Shown: piece after piece, positions 1-6,665 of the stretch | Position numbering within the stretch: the first letter of the stretch is position 1 | How the letters are laid out: each line of letters opens with the position of its first letter | Source: Cyclobacteriaceae bacterium | GTDB taxonomy: Bacteria > Bacteroidota > Bacteroidia > Cytophagales > Cyclobacteriaceae | Length of the DNA stretch: 8,835 nt | Direction of reading: 5' to 3' | Assembly (NCBI GenBank): GCA_019751475.1 | Contig: JAIENH010000521.1 | Span: 1-8,835 of the forward strand | Translations under genes and position numbers: made by a program | Notes under the pieces: model-generated | What the model was told of the DNA's origin: nothing | The model's database searches: none | The model's input: only the letters and a program-made list of their open reading frames with translations

Positions 1-59
1 ATCTGGTGATTGAGAAAGCCGGCTTTGACGAGCGCCCTGCCTTGCGGGCCAATGCGTGA
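1..59 (+). CDS. C-terminal end of an unidentified protein (partial)
   Basis: One plus-strand frame is open from the left edge (first full codon at 3-5) to a TGA at 57-59. It gives 18 residues ending in DERPALRANA. The codons are G/C-rich at third positions, unlike the A/T-leaning genes to the right. The stop is followed by a T-rich stretch and then the tmRNA promoter box, so it fits the end of a gene just upstream of ssrA. The fragment is too short to assign to a family, and a chance open frame is possible. Confidence 0.35.
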   Translation, partial: LVIEKAGFDERPALRANA

Positions 60-94
60 GTTTTTCTTTTTGGTGCCCGGAACCATTTTTAGCC

Positions 95-102
95 TACCTT
101 TG
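95..102 (+). promoter_or_regulatory. Bacteroidetes -7 promoter box for ssrA
   Basis: TACCTTTG matches the Bacteroidetes sigma-A -7 consensus TAnnTTTG exactly. A TTG at 70-72, inside a T-rich stretch, could be the -33 element, although the 22-base spacing is slightly long. Transcription would start near 107-110, leaving a leader of roughly 50 bases to be removed by RNase P before the mature tmRNA 5' end at 157. Confidence 0.6.
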
Positions 103-121
103 TAATCCTTAAAAATTCAAC

Positions 122-146
122 GTGTCCGGATAGTGAGTCCCGACAC
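122..146 (+). other. Hairpin in the leader upstream of mature tmRNA
   Basis: GTGTCCGGA (122-130) and TCCCGACAC (138-146) are complementary at 8 of 9 positions, with one C-C mismatch and a 7-base loop. The hairpin lies between the predicted promoter and the mature 5' end of tmRNA. It is followed by an A/T-rich stretch that is not a clean T-run, so it is a poor intrinsic terminator. It may shape the pre-tmRNA leader for processing, or be a remnant terminator of the upstream gene. Confidence 0.4.
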
Positions 147-250
147 AAATTTTAATGGGGCTGACCGGTATTGACAGGATGTGTGACCGTGTATGCCAGC
201 ATGCAAGCTCATGAGGGTAGAGCTTTGAACACTGCTCTCACAATTTACGT

Positions 251-280
251 GGCGAGTCTAACTACGCCATGGCTGCTTAA
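251..280 (+). other. tmRNA proteolysis-tag reading frame
   Basis: Starting with a GGC resume codon at 251-253, the frame reads GESNYAMAA and ends at TAA 278-280. The encoded tag ends in the usual hydrophobic AA proteolysis signal. It resembles the GE-NYA-AA tags known from Bacteroidetes, with Met in place of the more common Leu near the end. The full tag would be A (from the charged tRNA-like part) plus these nine residues. Confidence 0.9.
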
Positions 281-523
281 CCACGCGTAACGCGTGGTTA
301 GCTTGTCCCCGATAAGATCGGAGGAGGCCATCATCGCTCATCGTTTCTGTTTTGCGGACGGTGAATATGCGGTGTCGTTCAGCAGAACTGGGCCGTTGCG
401 TGCCACGCGTGACTGTCGAGAAAACAGTGGCTACGGGAGTGTTTAGGTTGTTGCCTGCCTTGCATTCCCCGACAATCAAAGCCAACTAAGCATGTAGAAC
501 GTACGCGTTTATCTTCTCTGGAC

Positions 524-548
524 CAGGGTTCGATTCCCTGCAGCTCCA
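524..548 (+). other. Probable integration (att) half-site at the ssrA 3' end
   Basis: The T-arm and acceptor end of tmRNA is a classic target for tyrosine-recombinase elements, because the incoming element restores the RNA's 3' end. Here an integrase gene follows ssrA in the same orientation within 250 bases. The crossover core is therefore inferred to lie within the last ~25 bases of the gene. I found no credible second copy of this sequence within the window, so the other att site is either outside it or lost. Confidence 0.5.
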
Positions 549-571
549 CTATCACTTCAACAAACAAATGC

Positions 572-606
572 AAAAGCTCGAATCCGTTATGGATTCGGGC
601 TTTTTT
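572..606 (+). terminator. Intrinsic terminator after ssrA
   Basis: AAAAGCTCGAATCC (572-585) pairs along its whole length with GGATTCGGGCTTTT (591-604), including one G-T wobble, around a 5-base loop. The 3' arm runs into a T-rich tract (601-606, then GTTTTT). It lies 24 bases beyond the tmRNA end. If an element is inserted at ssrA, this terminator may itself be element-derived. Confidence 0.9.
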
Positions 607-656
607 GTTTTTAGGGCATACCAAATCATTCATCTTCTGGCAACCCGTAAGGAGGA

Positions 657-699
657 AATTCGGTGCACTCGGTAATTGAAAAGTGAAGTGCACCGAATT
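657..699. repeat. Perfect 13-bp inverted repeat upstream of the integrase
   Basis: AATTCGGTGCACT (657-669) is exactly mirrored by AGTGCACCGAATT (687-699), with a 17-base spacer. No T-run follows the right arm, so it does not look like a terminator. Its place between the presumed att site and the integrase start suggests a binding site: an operator, or arm-type sites for the integrase or an accessory factor. The first nine bases recur at 782-790. Confidence 0.8.
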
Positions 700-716
700 G
701 ACTCAAAAGCCACTGG

Positions 717-751
717 AAATCAAGCAGTTCAATTGCTGAACATCTTGATTT
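717..751. repeat. Second, unrelated dyad upstream of the integrase
   Basis: AAATCAAGCAGTTCA (717-731) and TGAACATCTTGATTT (737-751) are complementary at 13 of 15 positions around a 5-base centre, ATTGC. The symmetry is typical of a dimeric regulator site or a compact RNA hairpin. It ends 44 bases before the integrase start, a good place for an operator over the integrase promoter. No T-run follows. Confidence 0.7.
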
Positions 752-781
752 ATGGTGCATAAAAAATCAATTTTCAACCTT

Positions 782-790
782 AATTCGGTG
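782..790 (+). repeat. Third copy of the 9-mer AATTCGGTG, just before the integrase start
   Basis: AATTCGGTG here matches 657-665 exactly and the reverse complement of 691-699. It ends 5 bases before the integrase ATG at 796. Three copies within 134 bases make chance unlikely. A protein bound here could block integrase translation or transcription, or the copies may be arm-binding sites. Confidence 0.5.
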
Positions 791-795
791 GACTT

Positions 796-2040
796 ATGGG
801 CAACATGATTACAGTTCTCTTCTATGCCAGAAAATCAAAAATGAATCTAAACGGTGCCATCCCCATTTATTTGCGAGTTACTGTCAATGGCCAGCGATTT
901 GAAACGGCCACTTCGCGTTTTGTTGAACTTGAGATGTGGTCGGCCAAAGCTGGAAAGGTATCTGGCACTACCAAAGAAGCAAAAGAGCTAAATGGATTTT
1001 TGGATATACTTCAGGCAAAGGCTTTCGATATTCAGAAAAGGCTAATCACCCTTGGGGTTGAGGTAACTATTGAAAACTTTACCAATATCTGGCAAGGCAA
1101 AAAAGAAAAGCCACGGATGCTGCTGGAGATTTTTGGGCAGCACAACCAACAGGTGGAGGAATTGATTGGCCAGCAATATTCCAGGGCTACGTTCAAACGA
1201 TATGAGACATCGCTAGACCATACCCAAAATTTCATAAAAGAATATTTCAACCAAACTGATTTGGCTATCACTCAATTGAAGTATCAGTTTATCACGGATT
1301 ACGAATTCTGGTTGAAGACAAAAAGAAAGTGCAACCATAACAGTACGATTAAGTACCTCACCAATTTTAAAAAGATAGTGAACATCTGTTTAAAAAATGG
1401 TTGGCTGGATAAGAATCCTTTTATAGGTTTCAAAATGACAAAGAAAGATGTGGATAGGCCATACCTCAGTCAAGAAGAATTGGATTTAATCAAATCAAAG
1501 ACTTTTGTAAGCGATAGGTTAAATCAAGTGCGCGATATTTTCTTATTCAGTTGCTATACCGGATTGGCATACGTAGATACTCAAAAGTTGACGCCAGCAG
1601 ATATTTCGATTGGCATCGATGGGGAGAAATGGATTTTCACCAAAAGGGAAAAAACTGAAACTGCTTCAAGGATTCCGTTGCTTCCTCCTGCCCTTGAAGT
1701 CATTCATAAATACAGTAATCATCCGAAGTGCCTCAACTCAAACCGTTTGCTTCCTCTGCTAAGCAATCAAAAGATGAACGGTTATCTGCATGAGATTGAA
1801 GCTATCTGCGGAATCAACAAAAACCTGACTTACCATACCGCAAGACATACCTTCGCCACTACGGTAACACTCACCAATGGTGTCCCCATTGAAAGCGTAA
1901 GTAAAATGCTAGGGCACAAAAGCTTGCGCACGACACAGCACTATGCTAAAATCGTTGATAAAAAAGTGAGCGAGGATATGAGCATACTCAGAGCTAAATT
2001 CGGAGTAACAAAAAATGATGAACAAGCATTAGTCTCTTGA
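796..2040 (+). CDS. Tyrosine recombinase / site-specific integrase (Bacteroidetes type)
   Basis: This 414-residue protein cuts and rejoins DNA through a tyrosine to integrate or excise a mobile element. The order of parts is typical: an N-terminal arm-DNA-binding domain (about residues 5-95), a SAM-like core-binding domain (about 105-210) and a C-terminal catalytic domain (about 220-400). Visible catalytic residues are K286 (candidate beta-hairpin lysine), H347 and R350 (HTAR), H374 (LGH) and nucleophile Y383. The usual first Arg in the TGLR motif is Ala258 (TGLAYVD), as is common in Bacteroidetes integrases; R246 may stand in for it. Length and motifs look intact, so it is probably functional. 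ATG 796 is used; ATG 805 is an alternative start and no Shine-Dalgarno is visible. It follows ssrA in the same orientation, implying insertion at the tmRNA 3' end. No excisionase, mobilisation or phage gene accompanies it. Confidence 0.95.
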   Translation: MGNMITVLFYARKSKMNLNGAIPIYLRVTVNGQRFETATSRFVELEMWSAKAGKVSGTTKEAKELNGFLDILQAKAFDIQKRLITLGVEVTIENFTNIWQGKKEKPRMLLEIFGQHNQQVEELIGQQYSRATFKRYETSLDHTQNFIKEYFNQTDLAITQLKYQFITDYEFWLKTKRKCNHNSTIKYLTNFKKIVNICLKNGWLDKNPFIGFKMTKKDVDRPYLSQEELDLIKSKTFVSDRLNQVRDIFLFSCYTGLAYVDTQKLTPADISIGIDGEKWIFTKREKTETASRIPLLPPALEVIHKYSNHPKCLNSNRLLPLLSNQKMNGYLHEIEAICGINKNLTYHTARHTFATTVTLTNGVPIESVSKMLGHKSLRTTQHYAKIVDKKVSEDMSILRAKFGVTKNDEQALVS

Positions 2041-2098
2041 ACTCATAAATAGGCCAGCACTCTATTACAAATCAAAATAGACTTAGCCAAAGAGTAGG
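2041..2098. other. Short gap between convergent genes
   Basis: These 58 bases separate the stops of the integrase and the sugar transporter, which face each other. The only symmetry is a 6-bp stem, TCTATT (2061-2066) with AATAGA (2076-2081), with a 9-base loop and no T-run on either strand. I see no convincing terminator for either transcript. Confidence 0.5.
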
Positions 2099-3370
2099 TT
2101 AAATCACTTCTTCGTTGGATTTCCCTTTAGACGAATAGTAAAAAATAATCAAGTAGCTCGGTACGAGTATCCAATAGGCTTGCTGCGGAGAAAATTGGTC
2201 CGCGAACTTTCCATATAACAATGGAATTAATGCTCCGCCTGCAATACCCATAATTAGCAAGGAAGCACCCAGCTTAGTAAAACGACCCAGCCCATTCAGT
2301 GCTATCGGCCAAAGTGCAGGCCATACAAGTGCATTAGCTAAACCTAACAAAGAAAGAAATAGTACGGAAAGGTATCCATCTGTGAATACCACCAGTAAGG
2401 AGAAAATTACACCGAGAATTGCTGAATAACGAAGCGCGCTTTCTTGTGTGAGATATTTTGGAATGCAAACAATGCCAATCAGGTAACCGATAATCATGGC
2501 GAACAGTGTAGCAGTAGTGAAGTACTTTGCCGTTGATAACTCAATGTGCTGAGAAGCGCCATAACTAATTATCGAATCGCCCGCTAGCACCTCTGCTCCA
2601 ACATACAGGAATAACGTAAATACTCCAAGCCACAAATTAGGAAAATCAAAAATCGATATACCACCAACATTAGAGTCATCATTCTTGTCACTATTTTGAT
2701 TGCCTACTTCAGGTAGCTTAGAGTAGTAAATACTAATGGCAAGAAGGAGCAAAACAATTGTAATTACTATATATGGCAGAATAACGCGCGATGCCAATTG
2801 GTCTAAAGTGGTTTCCTTTTGAATCTCATTCATGGATTGCAAAGACGTGACTAATTTATCTGCTCCTTGCAGAGCAATAGCTCCAAGAATTATTGGTGCG
2901 ATTCCGCCCGCCACTTTGTTGCATATTCCCATTATACTGATACGCTTTGCAGCACTTTCGATTGGCCCCAGCACAGTCACATAAGGATTTGAAGCTGTTT
3001 GAAGGATTGCCAAACCTGTTCCTTGAATAAATAATCCAACTAAGAAAACAGAATATAACCGGGTGAGCGCTGCCGGAATAAAAATGATAGCACCGACTGC
3101 AATAATTATAAGGCCTAAAGACATGCCCGACTTAAAACCAATTTTCTGTAATAGCCAGCCAGAAGGAATAGCCATAACAAAATACGCGATGTAAAAGGCG
3201 AATGCCACTAAATAAGATTCAAAATTACTCAGTTCACAAGCTATTTTTAAATAAGGTATCAAAACGGAATTCAGCCAAGTAATGAAACCGAAGATAAAGA
3301 ATAGTGCTCCGATTATAACAAGGGGATTAACAGATGATTTTATCTGTGTTGGCTGAGCGGAATTATACAT
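2099..3370 (-). CDS. MFS sugar:cation symporter, FucP/GluP (FHS) family
   Basis: This inner-membrane permease of 423 residues has about 12 hydrophobic helices, with a longer polar stretch near the middle (around residues 220-240). Family hallmarks are an N-terminal FFIFGF segment followed by LNSVLIPYLK (33-42), and QTASNPYVTVLGP (124-136). The family imports sugars such as fucose, glucose/galactose or N-acetylglucosamine. From its place in a tagatose-phosphate operon, the likely cargo is galactosamine or GalNAc, which is inference. The ATG at 3370 is preferred: it lies 2 bases after the upstream gene's TGA (translational coupling) and removes an 18-residue charged extension that would overlap that gene. 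In E. coli FucP, as recalled, Asp46 and Glu135 matter for transport; the corresponding residues here appear to be Ser35 and Gln124. It is the last gene of the operon. Confidence 0.93.
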   Translation of the reverse strand: MYNSAQPTQIKSSVNPLVIIGALFFIFGFITWLNSVLIPYLKIACELSNFESYLVAFAFYIAYFVMAIPSGWLLQKIGFKSGMSLGLIIIAVGAIIFIPAALTRLYSVFLVGLFIQGTGLAILQTASNPYVTVLGPIESAAKRISIMGICNKVAGGIAPIILGAIALQGADKLVTSLQSMNEIQKETTLDQLASRVILPYIVITIVLLLLAISIYYSKLPEVGNQNSDKNDDSNVGGISIFDFPNLWLGVFTLFLYVGAEVLAGDSIISYGASQHIELSTAKYFTTATLFAMIIGYLIGIVCIPKYLTQESALRYSAILGVIFSLLVVFTDGYLSVLFLSLLGLANALVWPALWPIALNGLGRFTKLGASLLIMGIAGGALIPLLYGKFADQFSPQQAYWILVPSYLIIFYYSSKGKSNEEVI

Positions 3371-3372
3371 AA

Positions 3373-4833
3373 TCAAAATTGAATTTTTACTATGCCCGTG
3401 CTTCCTTGCATATCTGTACCACAAACTTCGATTGAAAGCAGAGATAGCTCTTGATTGTAAGAAAAGGATTGGATGACTAGCTGCTTACTATCAGAACTTA
3501 CATTTTTTGGGAGAGGGCATTTTACTTTTACTGTTTGAGTGCCATACATTCTCAATCGAAACGATAAATGCTCACCTGCACCATTCACTTCATAAACATT
3601 ATAAGTACCATCATTCAATATGTGCATCGGTAAAGTTTTCACACCGATAGTATACTTCAATTGATACTTCTGTTTCTTTAATGGTGGCAAATACAAAAAA
3701 CCAAAACCACTTTCTTCAAAGTAAGTAGCCAGTGGAAGTCCATTCAAGGTCGCCTCTGAAATATGCTCATCAGAATTAAGTTTTACTTTCAAAACCATGT
3801 TACCAAGAATATTGAATTGATATGCAGATTCGGGCATGGGGGTATTATCTATTTCCACATGACCAGAAGTGTGCTCAGTTACTACAGTGTATTTTTTATA
3901 CAACCACTGCGAATGAAATTGCTCCGTATTCTTGGCAATGTATCGGTCAGGCGTTTGTTGAACTGACTTGTAGTAATCAATCCATTGTTTTGTTACTTCA
4001 GGCTGTAAAAAATTATCTTGAGCCAGCCAATTAGGCCAATGGCTTTCAATCATATCGGTTTCCTGCTCCTCCAAAGGCGTTCTGGGTAAAGAAGCCAGTT
4101 CATACCAAGGATTGCCATAGTTGATTCTATTGACCACGTGCGTGCCATAGTCGAAATCACCCCCATTCTTTTCTGGTGGCGGATTCAGTTCGGGTATTTG
4201 GCTAAAATCAGTATTCGCATATTTCACGCCTACCTCTGTCAACAGTTTTCCTAAACTATATTCGCCTGTGGGATTCCAATAGTAACTATAAGCACATGGA
4301 ACAAAGCTCTCGGGAAAAGAGTGACCATGTTCTGAGGCAAAGCCATACTGCGCCATAATTTCCTTAAAGCATTGAATATGCTCGCGCAGCGATTGTTCCG
4401 GCCAAGGTTTTTTATCGGTAAGGTTATACCATTCCGCTCTTTTTTGATTTTCGCCAGGTGCCCAATACTCATGCCCCGTACCATGCAACCCAAACTCCAT
4501 ATACGCTGATTGATCACGCACATAGTTCATGATATCACGCTGATGCTCGTTCACGCGCAATCGGTTATCCCATTTATCGCGTAGGTAAGTAGTGGTGGGG
4601 AATTTTACCAAGATATTCTCCCTATCCATTTCGCTTAAAATAAAAAGGCATTGAATACGCGCACCTACTGCTTTACCCACTTCTACCATGTATTGATAAT
4701 CGCGGATGTCAAAAATACGCTTAACTCCCGCTCGATGTGGGCCTTTTAGGTTGTCTTGAGATAAATCACTTCCCTCATTCCAGCCCAAATCATCAACAGC
4801 AAAAGCAAACGGACGTGGAAATAATAGTGGCAT
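3373..4833 (-). CDS. NodB-like putative carbohydrate deacetylase with C-terminal beta-rich domain
   Basis: This 486-residue protein belongs to no named family that I recognise. The first ~290 residues resemble a polysaccharide-deacetylase (CE4/NodB-like) barrel: AVDD (D14, D15), a HGTGH metal-binding-type motif (H117, H121; compare H[S/T]xxH) and a late ESHWP (H265) that could be the catalytic His. Residues ~310-486 are rich in alternating hydrophobic strands and look like a beta-sandwich. There is no signal peptide, and an in-frame TAA two codons before the ATG (4840-4842) rules out a longer N terminus, so the protein is probably cytoplasmic. That is unusual for a polysaccharide enzyme and fits a small intracellular substrate. 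It lies 19 bases after the aldolase and 2 bases before the transporter start. It might remove acetyl from an imported amino sugar such as GalNAc, or act as a different hydrolase; the substrate is inferred only from context. Confidence 0.7.
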   Translation of the reverse strand: MPLLFPRPFAFAVDDLGWNEGSDLSQDNLKGPHRAGVKRIFDIRDYQYMVEVGKAVGARIQCLFILSEMDRENILVKFPTTTYLRDKWDNRLRVNEHQRDIMNYVRDQSAYMEFGLHGTGHEYWAPGENQKRAEWYNLTDKKPWPEQSLREHIQCFKEIMAQYGFASEHGHSFPESFVPCAYSYYWNPTGEYSLGKLLTEVGVKYANTDFSQIPELNPPPEKNGGDFDYGTHVVNRINYGNPWYELASLPRTPLEEQETDMIESHWPNWLAQDNFLQPEVTKQWIDYYKSVQQTPDRYIAKNTEQFHSQWLYKKYTVVTEHTSGHVEIDNTPMPESAYQFNILGNMVLKVKLNSDEHISEATLNGLPLATYFEESGFGFLYLPPLKKQKYQLKYTIGVKTLPMHILNDGTYNVYEVNGAGEHLSFRLRMYGTQTVKVKCPLPKNVSSDSKQLVIQSFSYNQELSLLSIEVCGTDMQGSTGIVKIQF

Positions 4834-4852
4834 TGCAGCTTAGGCTCAGTAC

Positions 4853-5674
4853 TTAGTTTGAGGAAATCACTTCTAATTTTTGTTCTATCAGTTTGACCAC
4901 TGAAGAAGTGGCAACTGGGAATACTTTTCGCAAGTCAATCTCTTCATTGTTGCGCAAAGTATTTTGAAGTGTCTTCATAAAAATATTTTTTGTTTCAGTA
5001 GCTAAATTGATTTTACAGATACCTCTGCTAATAGCCACTTTTATCTGGTCATCGGGTATTCCAGAACTACCATGAAGTACAAGGGCTGCAGGTGTCACAG
5101 CATGTATTCCTGCTAAGAGTTCAAGTTGCAGCTTGGGCGTCTCTTTGTAAAATCCGTGTGCGGAGCCAATGGCTATTGCCAGCGCATTCACGCCTGTGGC
5201 TTCTACAAAACGCTTTGCTTCATCAGGTTGGGTATATTGACGGGTCTGTTGTACTTGCCCCAACTTTGCCACATAGCCTAATTCTGCTTCCACATTCGCT
5301 TTGTACTGCTCAGCCAATTTCGCCACTGCTTTGCTAGTCTTTACATTTTCATCAAAAGGCTTCTCACTAGCATCAATCATTACCGAATCAAAACCAGCAT
5401 CCAAACATTTTTGCACTCTCTCGATGGAACTTCCGTGATCCATGTGTATCCATCCTTCTACTTGATAGGTTTTCAATGCAGCACGTGCCATAGACACAGC
5501 CACTTCAATACCTAAGTAGTCAATGGAGCTTTCTGAAAGTTGGAGAATAATAGGTTGTTTTTTATTTCTAGCAGCTTGTAAGACCCCTGACAGTGTTTCA
5601 AAATTATAAAAATTGGTGGCCAGCAATGCTGCACCTTTTCTATTGCACTCACTGAGCTTATCTTGTAAAGTCAT
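4853..5674 (-). CDS. gatY: Class II ketose-bisphosphate aldolase (tagatose/fructose-bisphosphate, GatY/KbaY-like)
   Basis: This cytoplasmic zinc aldolase of 273 residues would cleave tagatose-1,6-bisphosphate (or fructose-1,6-bisphosphate) to DHAP and glyceraldehyde-3-phosphate. The class II signatures are all present: HMDHG with D79 as catalytic acid and H80 as zinc ligand; EAELG (E129, E131); SAHGFY with zinc ligand H173; LHGSSG with zinc ligand H201; and the phosphate-binding NLATET segment (223-228). Its length is close to GatY/KbaY and shorter than E. coli FbaA. It starts 11 bases after the PfkB kinase, which would supply the bisphosphate, and a GatZ/KbaZ relative is two genes upstream. 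That context favours tagatose-bisphosphate over fructose-bisphosphate, but sequence alone does not settle the 4-epimer specificity. Confidence 0.9.
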   Translation of the reverse strand: MTLQDKLSECNRKGAALLATNFYNFETLSGVLQAARNKKQPIILQLSESSIDYLGIEVAVSMARAALKTYQVEGWIHMDHGSSIERVQKCLDAGFDSVMIDASEKPFDENVKTSKAVAKLAEQYKANVEAELGYVAKLGQVQQTRQYTQPDEAKRFVEATGVNALAIAIGSAHGFYKETPKLQLELLAGIHAVTPAALVLHGSSGIPDDQIKVAISRGICKINLATETKNIFMKTLQNTLRNNEEIDLRKVFPVATSSVVKLIEQKLEVISSN

Positions 5675-5685
5675 TTTAACTTTTT

Positions 5686-6633
5686 TTAAAACGTATAATT
5701 GAAAGATGATTTTGCAATCATTTTTACCAGCGAAAGATTTTCGAATGCGTTAGTACCACCAGACCTTGTCGTATTTATTGCTCCTGTCAATGCGCCAAAC
5801 TCCAGGCACTCCTTATTGGATTTTCCATTTAAAAACTGATGAATAAATCCTGAATCAAAACTATCACCTGCTCCAATGCTATCGACTACCTCCTTGTTAA
5901 GGAAAGAAGTTTGATGAATCAATTCATTGTTTTCCCATAAGTAAGCACCATTACTTCCATTCTTTACTACAATTTTATTGGCAAAACTTTTCAACTTGTC
6001 AATCGCAGATTTTAAATCAACTGCATTGGTCAATGAAGTAAGCTCTGTTAGGTTAGGCATAAAAATATCAACATAAGGAAGTAATTCCTTTAAGTTAAGA
6101 TTCCATTTCTCGGCTGGATCCCATTGAGGGTCTAGCGAAGTGGTCAGGCCTACCTCCTTTGCCTTTTTATAAAGTTGCACAACATCTTGAATAATTCCAG
6201 TCTGTAAAAAAATAGAACTCAGGTGTAAGTGCCTTGAGTGCTTCAGCACTTCATCAGAAACATCCTGTATTGAAAGATACTTCATGGCTCCAGGATATGT
6301 AACCATTGCCCTGTCTTCATCAAAATTAAGAACAATGGTAGCTCCCGTATTTTGTTTTACAGAGCGGTTAATGTTTTCTGTATCAACGCCACGTGATTTT
6401 AAGCTTGCGATGATATGGTCTCCAAAATTATCATGGCCTAGATTACCAACAAAGGTCACTTTAGAACCCAATGTACTTAAGTTACTGGCAAATATGGCAG
6501 AACTGCTTCCTAGTGTAAGCGTCATGTGGCTTGCCAATACTTCTTTGCCAATAGATGGAAACTTATCAACCTGATTGAGAATTAAATCTACATTCAATTC
6601 TCCTATTACTACAACATCATACAATTTTTTCAC
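5686..6633 (-). CDS. PfkB-family sugar kinase (probable tagatose-6-phosphate kinase)
   Basis: This is a 315-residue ribokinase/PfkB-fold kinase. It has the N-terminal substrate region GELNVDL (11-17), the first PfkB signature around residues 42-71 (GSSSAIFASNLSTLG... with GHDNFG) and the second signature DSIGAGDSFDSGF, with D257 as the catalytic base and GAGD forming the anion hole. Next to a class II aldolase and an AgaS-type isomerase, the likely step is ATP-dependent phosphorylation of tagatose-6-phosphate to the 1,6-bisphosphate. PfkB proteins also phosphorylate free sugars, so an amino-sugar or ketose kinase role is possible. The start is GTG at 6631-6633: an in-frame TAG lies two codons upstream, and the next ATG is residue 37, which would destroy the domain. 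It sits 32 bases after the GatZ-type gene and 11 before the aldolase. Confidence 0.9.
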   Translation of the reverse strand: MKKLYDVVVIGELNVDLILNQVDKFPSIGKEVLASHMTLTLGSSSAIFASNLSTLGSKVTFVGNLGHDNFGDHIIASLKSRGVDTENINRSVKQNTGATIVLNFDEDRAMVTYPGAMKYLSIQDVSDEVLKHSRHLHLSSIFLQTGIIQDVVQLYKKAKEVGLTTSLDPQWDPAEKWNLNLKELLPYVDIFMPNLTELTSLTNAVDLKSAIDKLKSFANKIVVKNGSNGAYLWENNELIHQTSFLNKEVVDSIGAGDSFDSGFIHQFLNGKSNKECLEFGALTGAINTTRSGGTNAFENLSLVKMIAKSSFNYTF

Positions 6634-6665
6634 GCGCTACTGAATCGTTACTTCATATTGATATT

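Larger units (their letters stand above)
157..548 (+). ncRNA. ssrA: Transfer-messenger RNA (tmRNA)
   Basis: This is a one-piece tmRNA of about 392 nt, the RNA that rescues stalled ribosomes and tags the nascent chain for degradation. The tRNA-like ends are clear: GGGGCTG at 157-163 pairs with CAGCTCC at 541-547 as the acceptor stem (one G-U pair), and A548 is the discriminator. A T-arm with a canonical GTTCGATTC loop lies at 524-540, with CAGGG/CCCTG stems. The tag frame is at 251-280. Its stop codon lies in the base of a perfect 10-bp hairpin (278-287 with 291-300, loop TAA), as expected for helix 5. The large middle part would hold the pseudoknots, which I did not fold in full. The bases after A548 are C, T, so CCA must be added post-transcriptionally. 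A promoter box and a strong terminator flank the gene. Confidence 0.97.

Noticed and set aside
569..676. Short plus-strand ORF (35 codons) starting at ATG 569
   Set aside because: It is made mostly of the ssrA terminator stem and the inverted repeat, with no family resemblance.
379..693. Minus-strand open frame of 104 codons covering the tmRNA 3' half
   Set aside because: It is antisense to ssrA and its terminator. The LQGIEPWSRE segment is simply the reverse complement of the T-arm region, a well-known source of false protein predictions. The same applies to the 75-codon frame at 258-485.
657..751. CRISPR array or tandem repeat array before the integrase
   Set aside because: There are only two unrelated dyads and one extra 9-mer; spacing and sequence are not regular, and no cas genes are present.
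2061..2081. Possible bidirectional terminator between the convergent genes
   Set aside because: The stem is only 6 A/T-rich base pairs, with a 9-base loop and no T-run on either strand.
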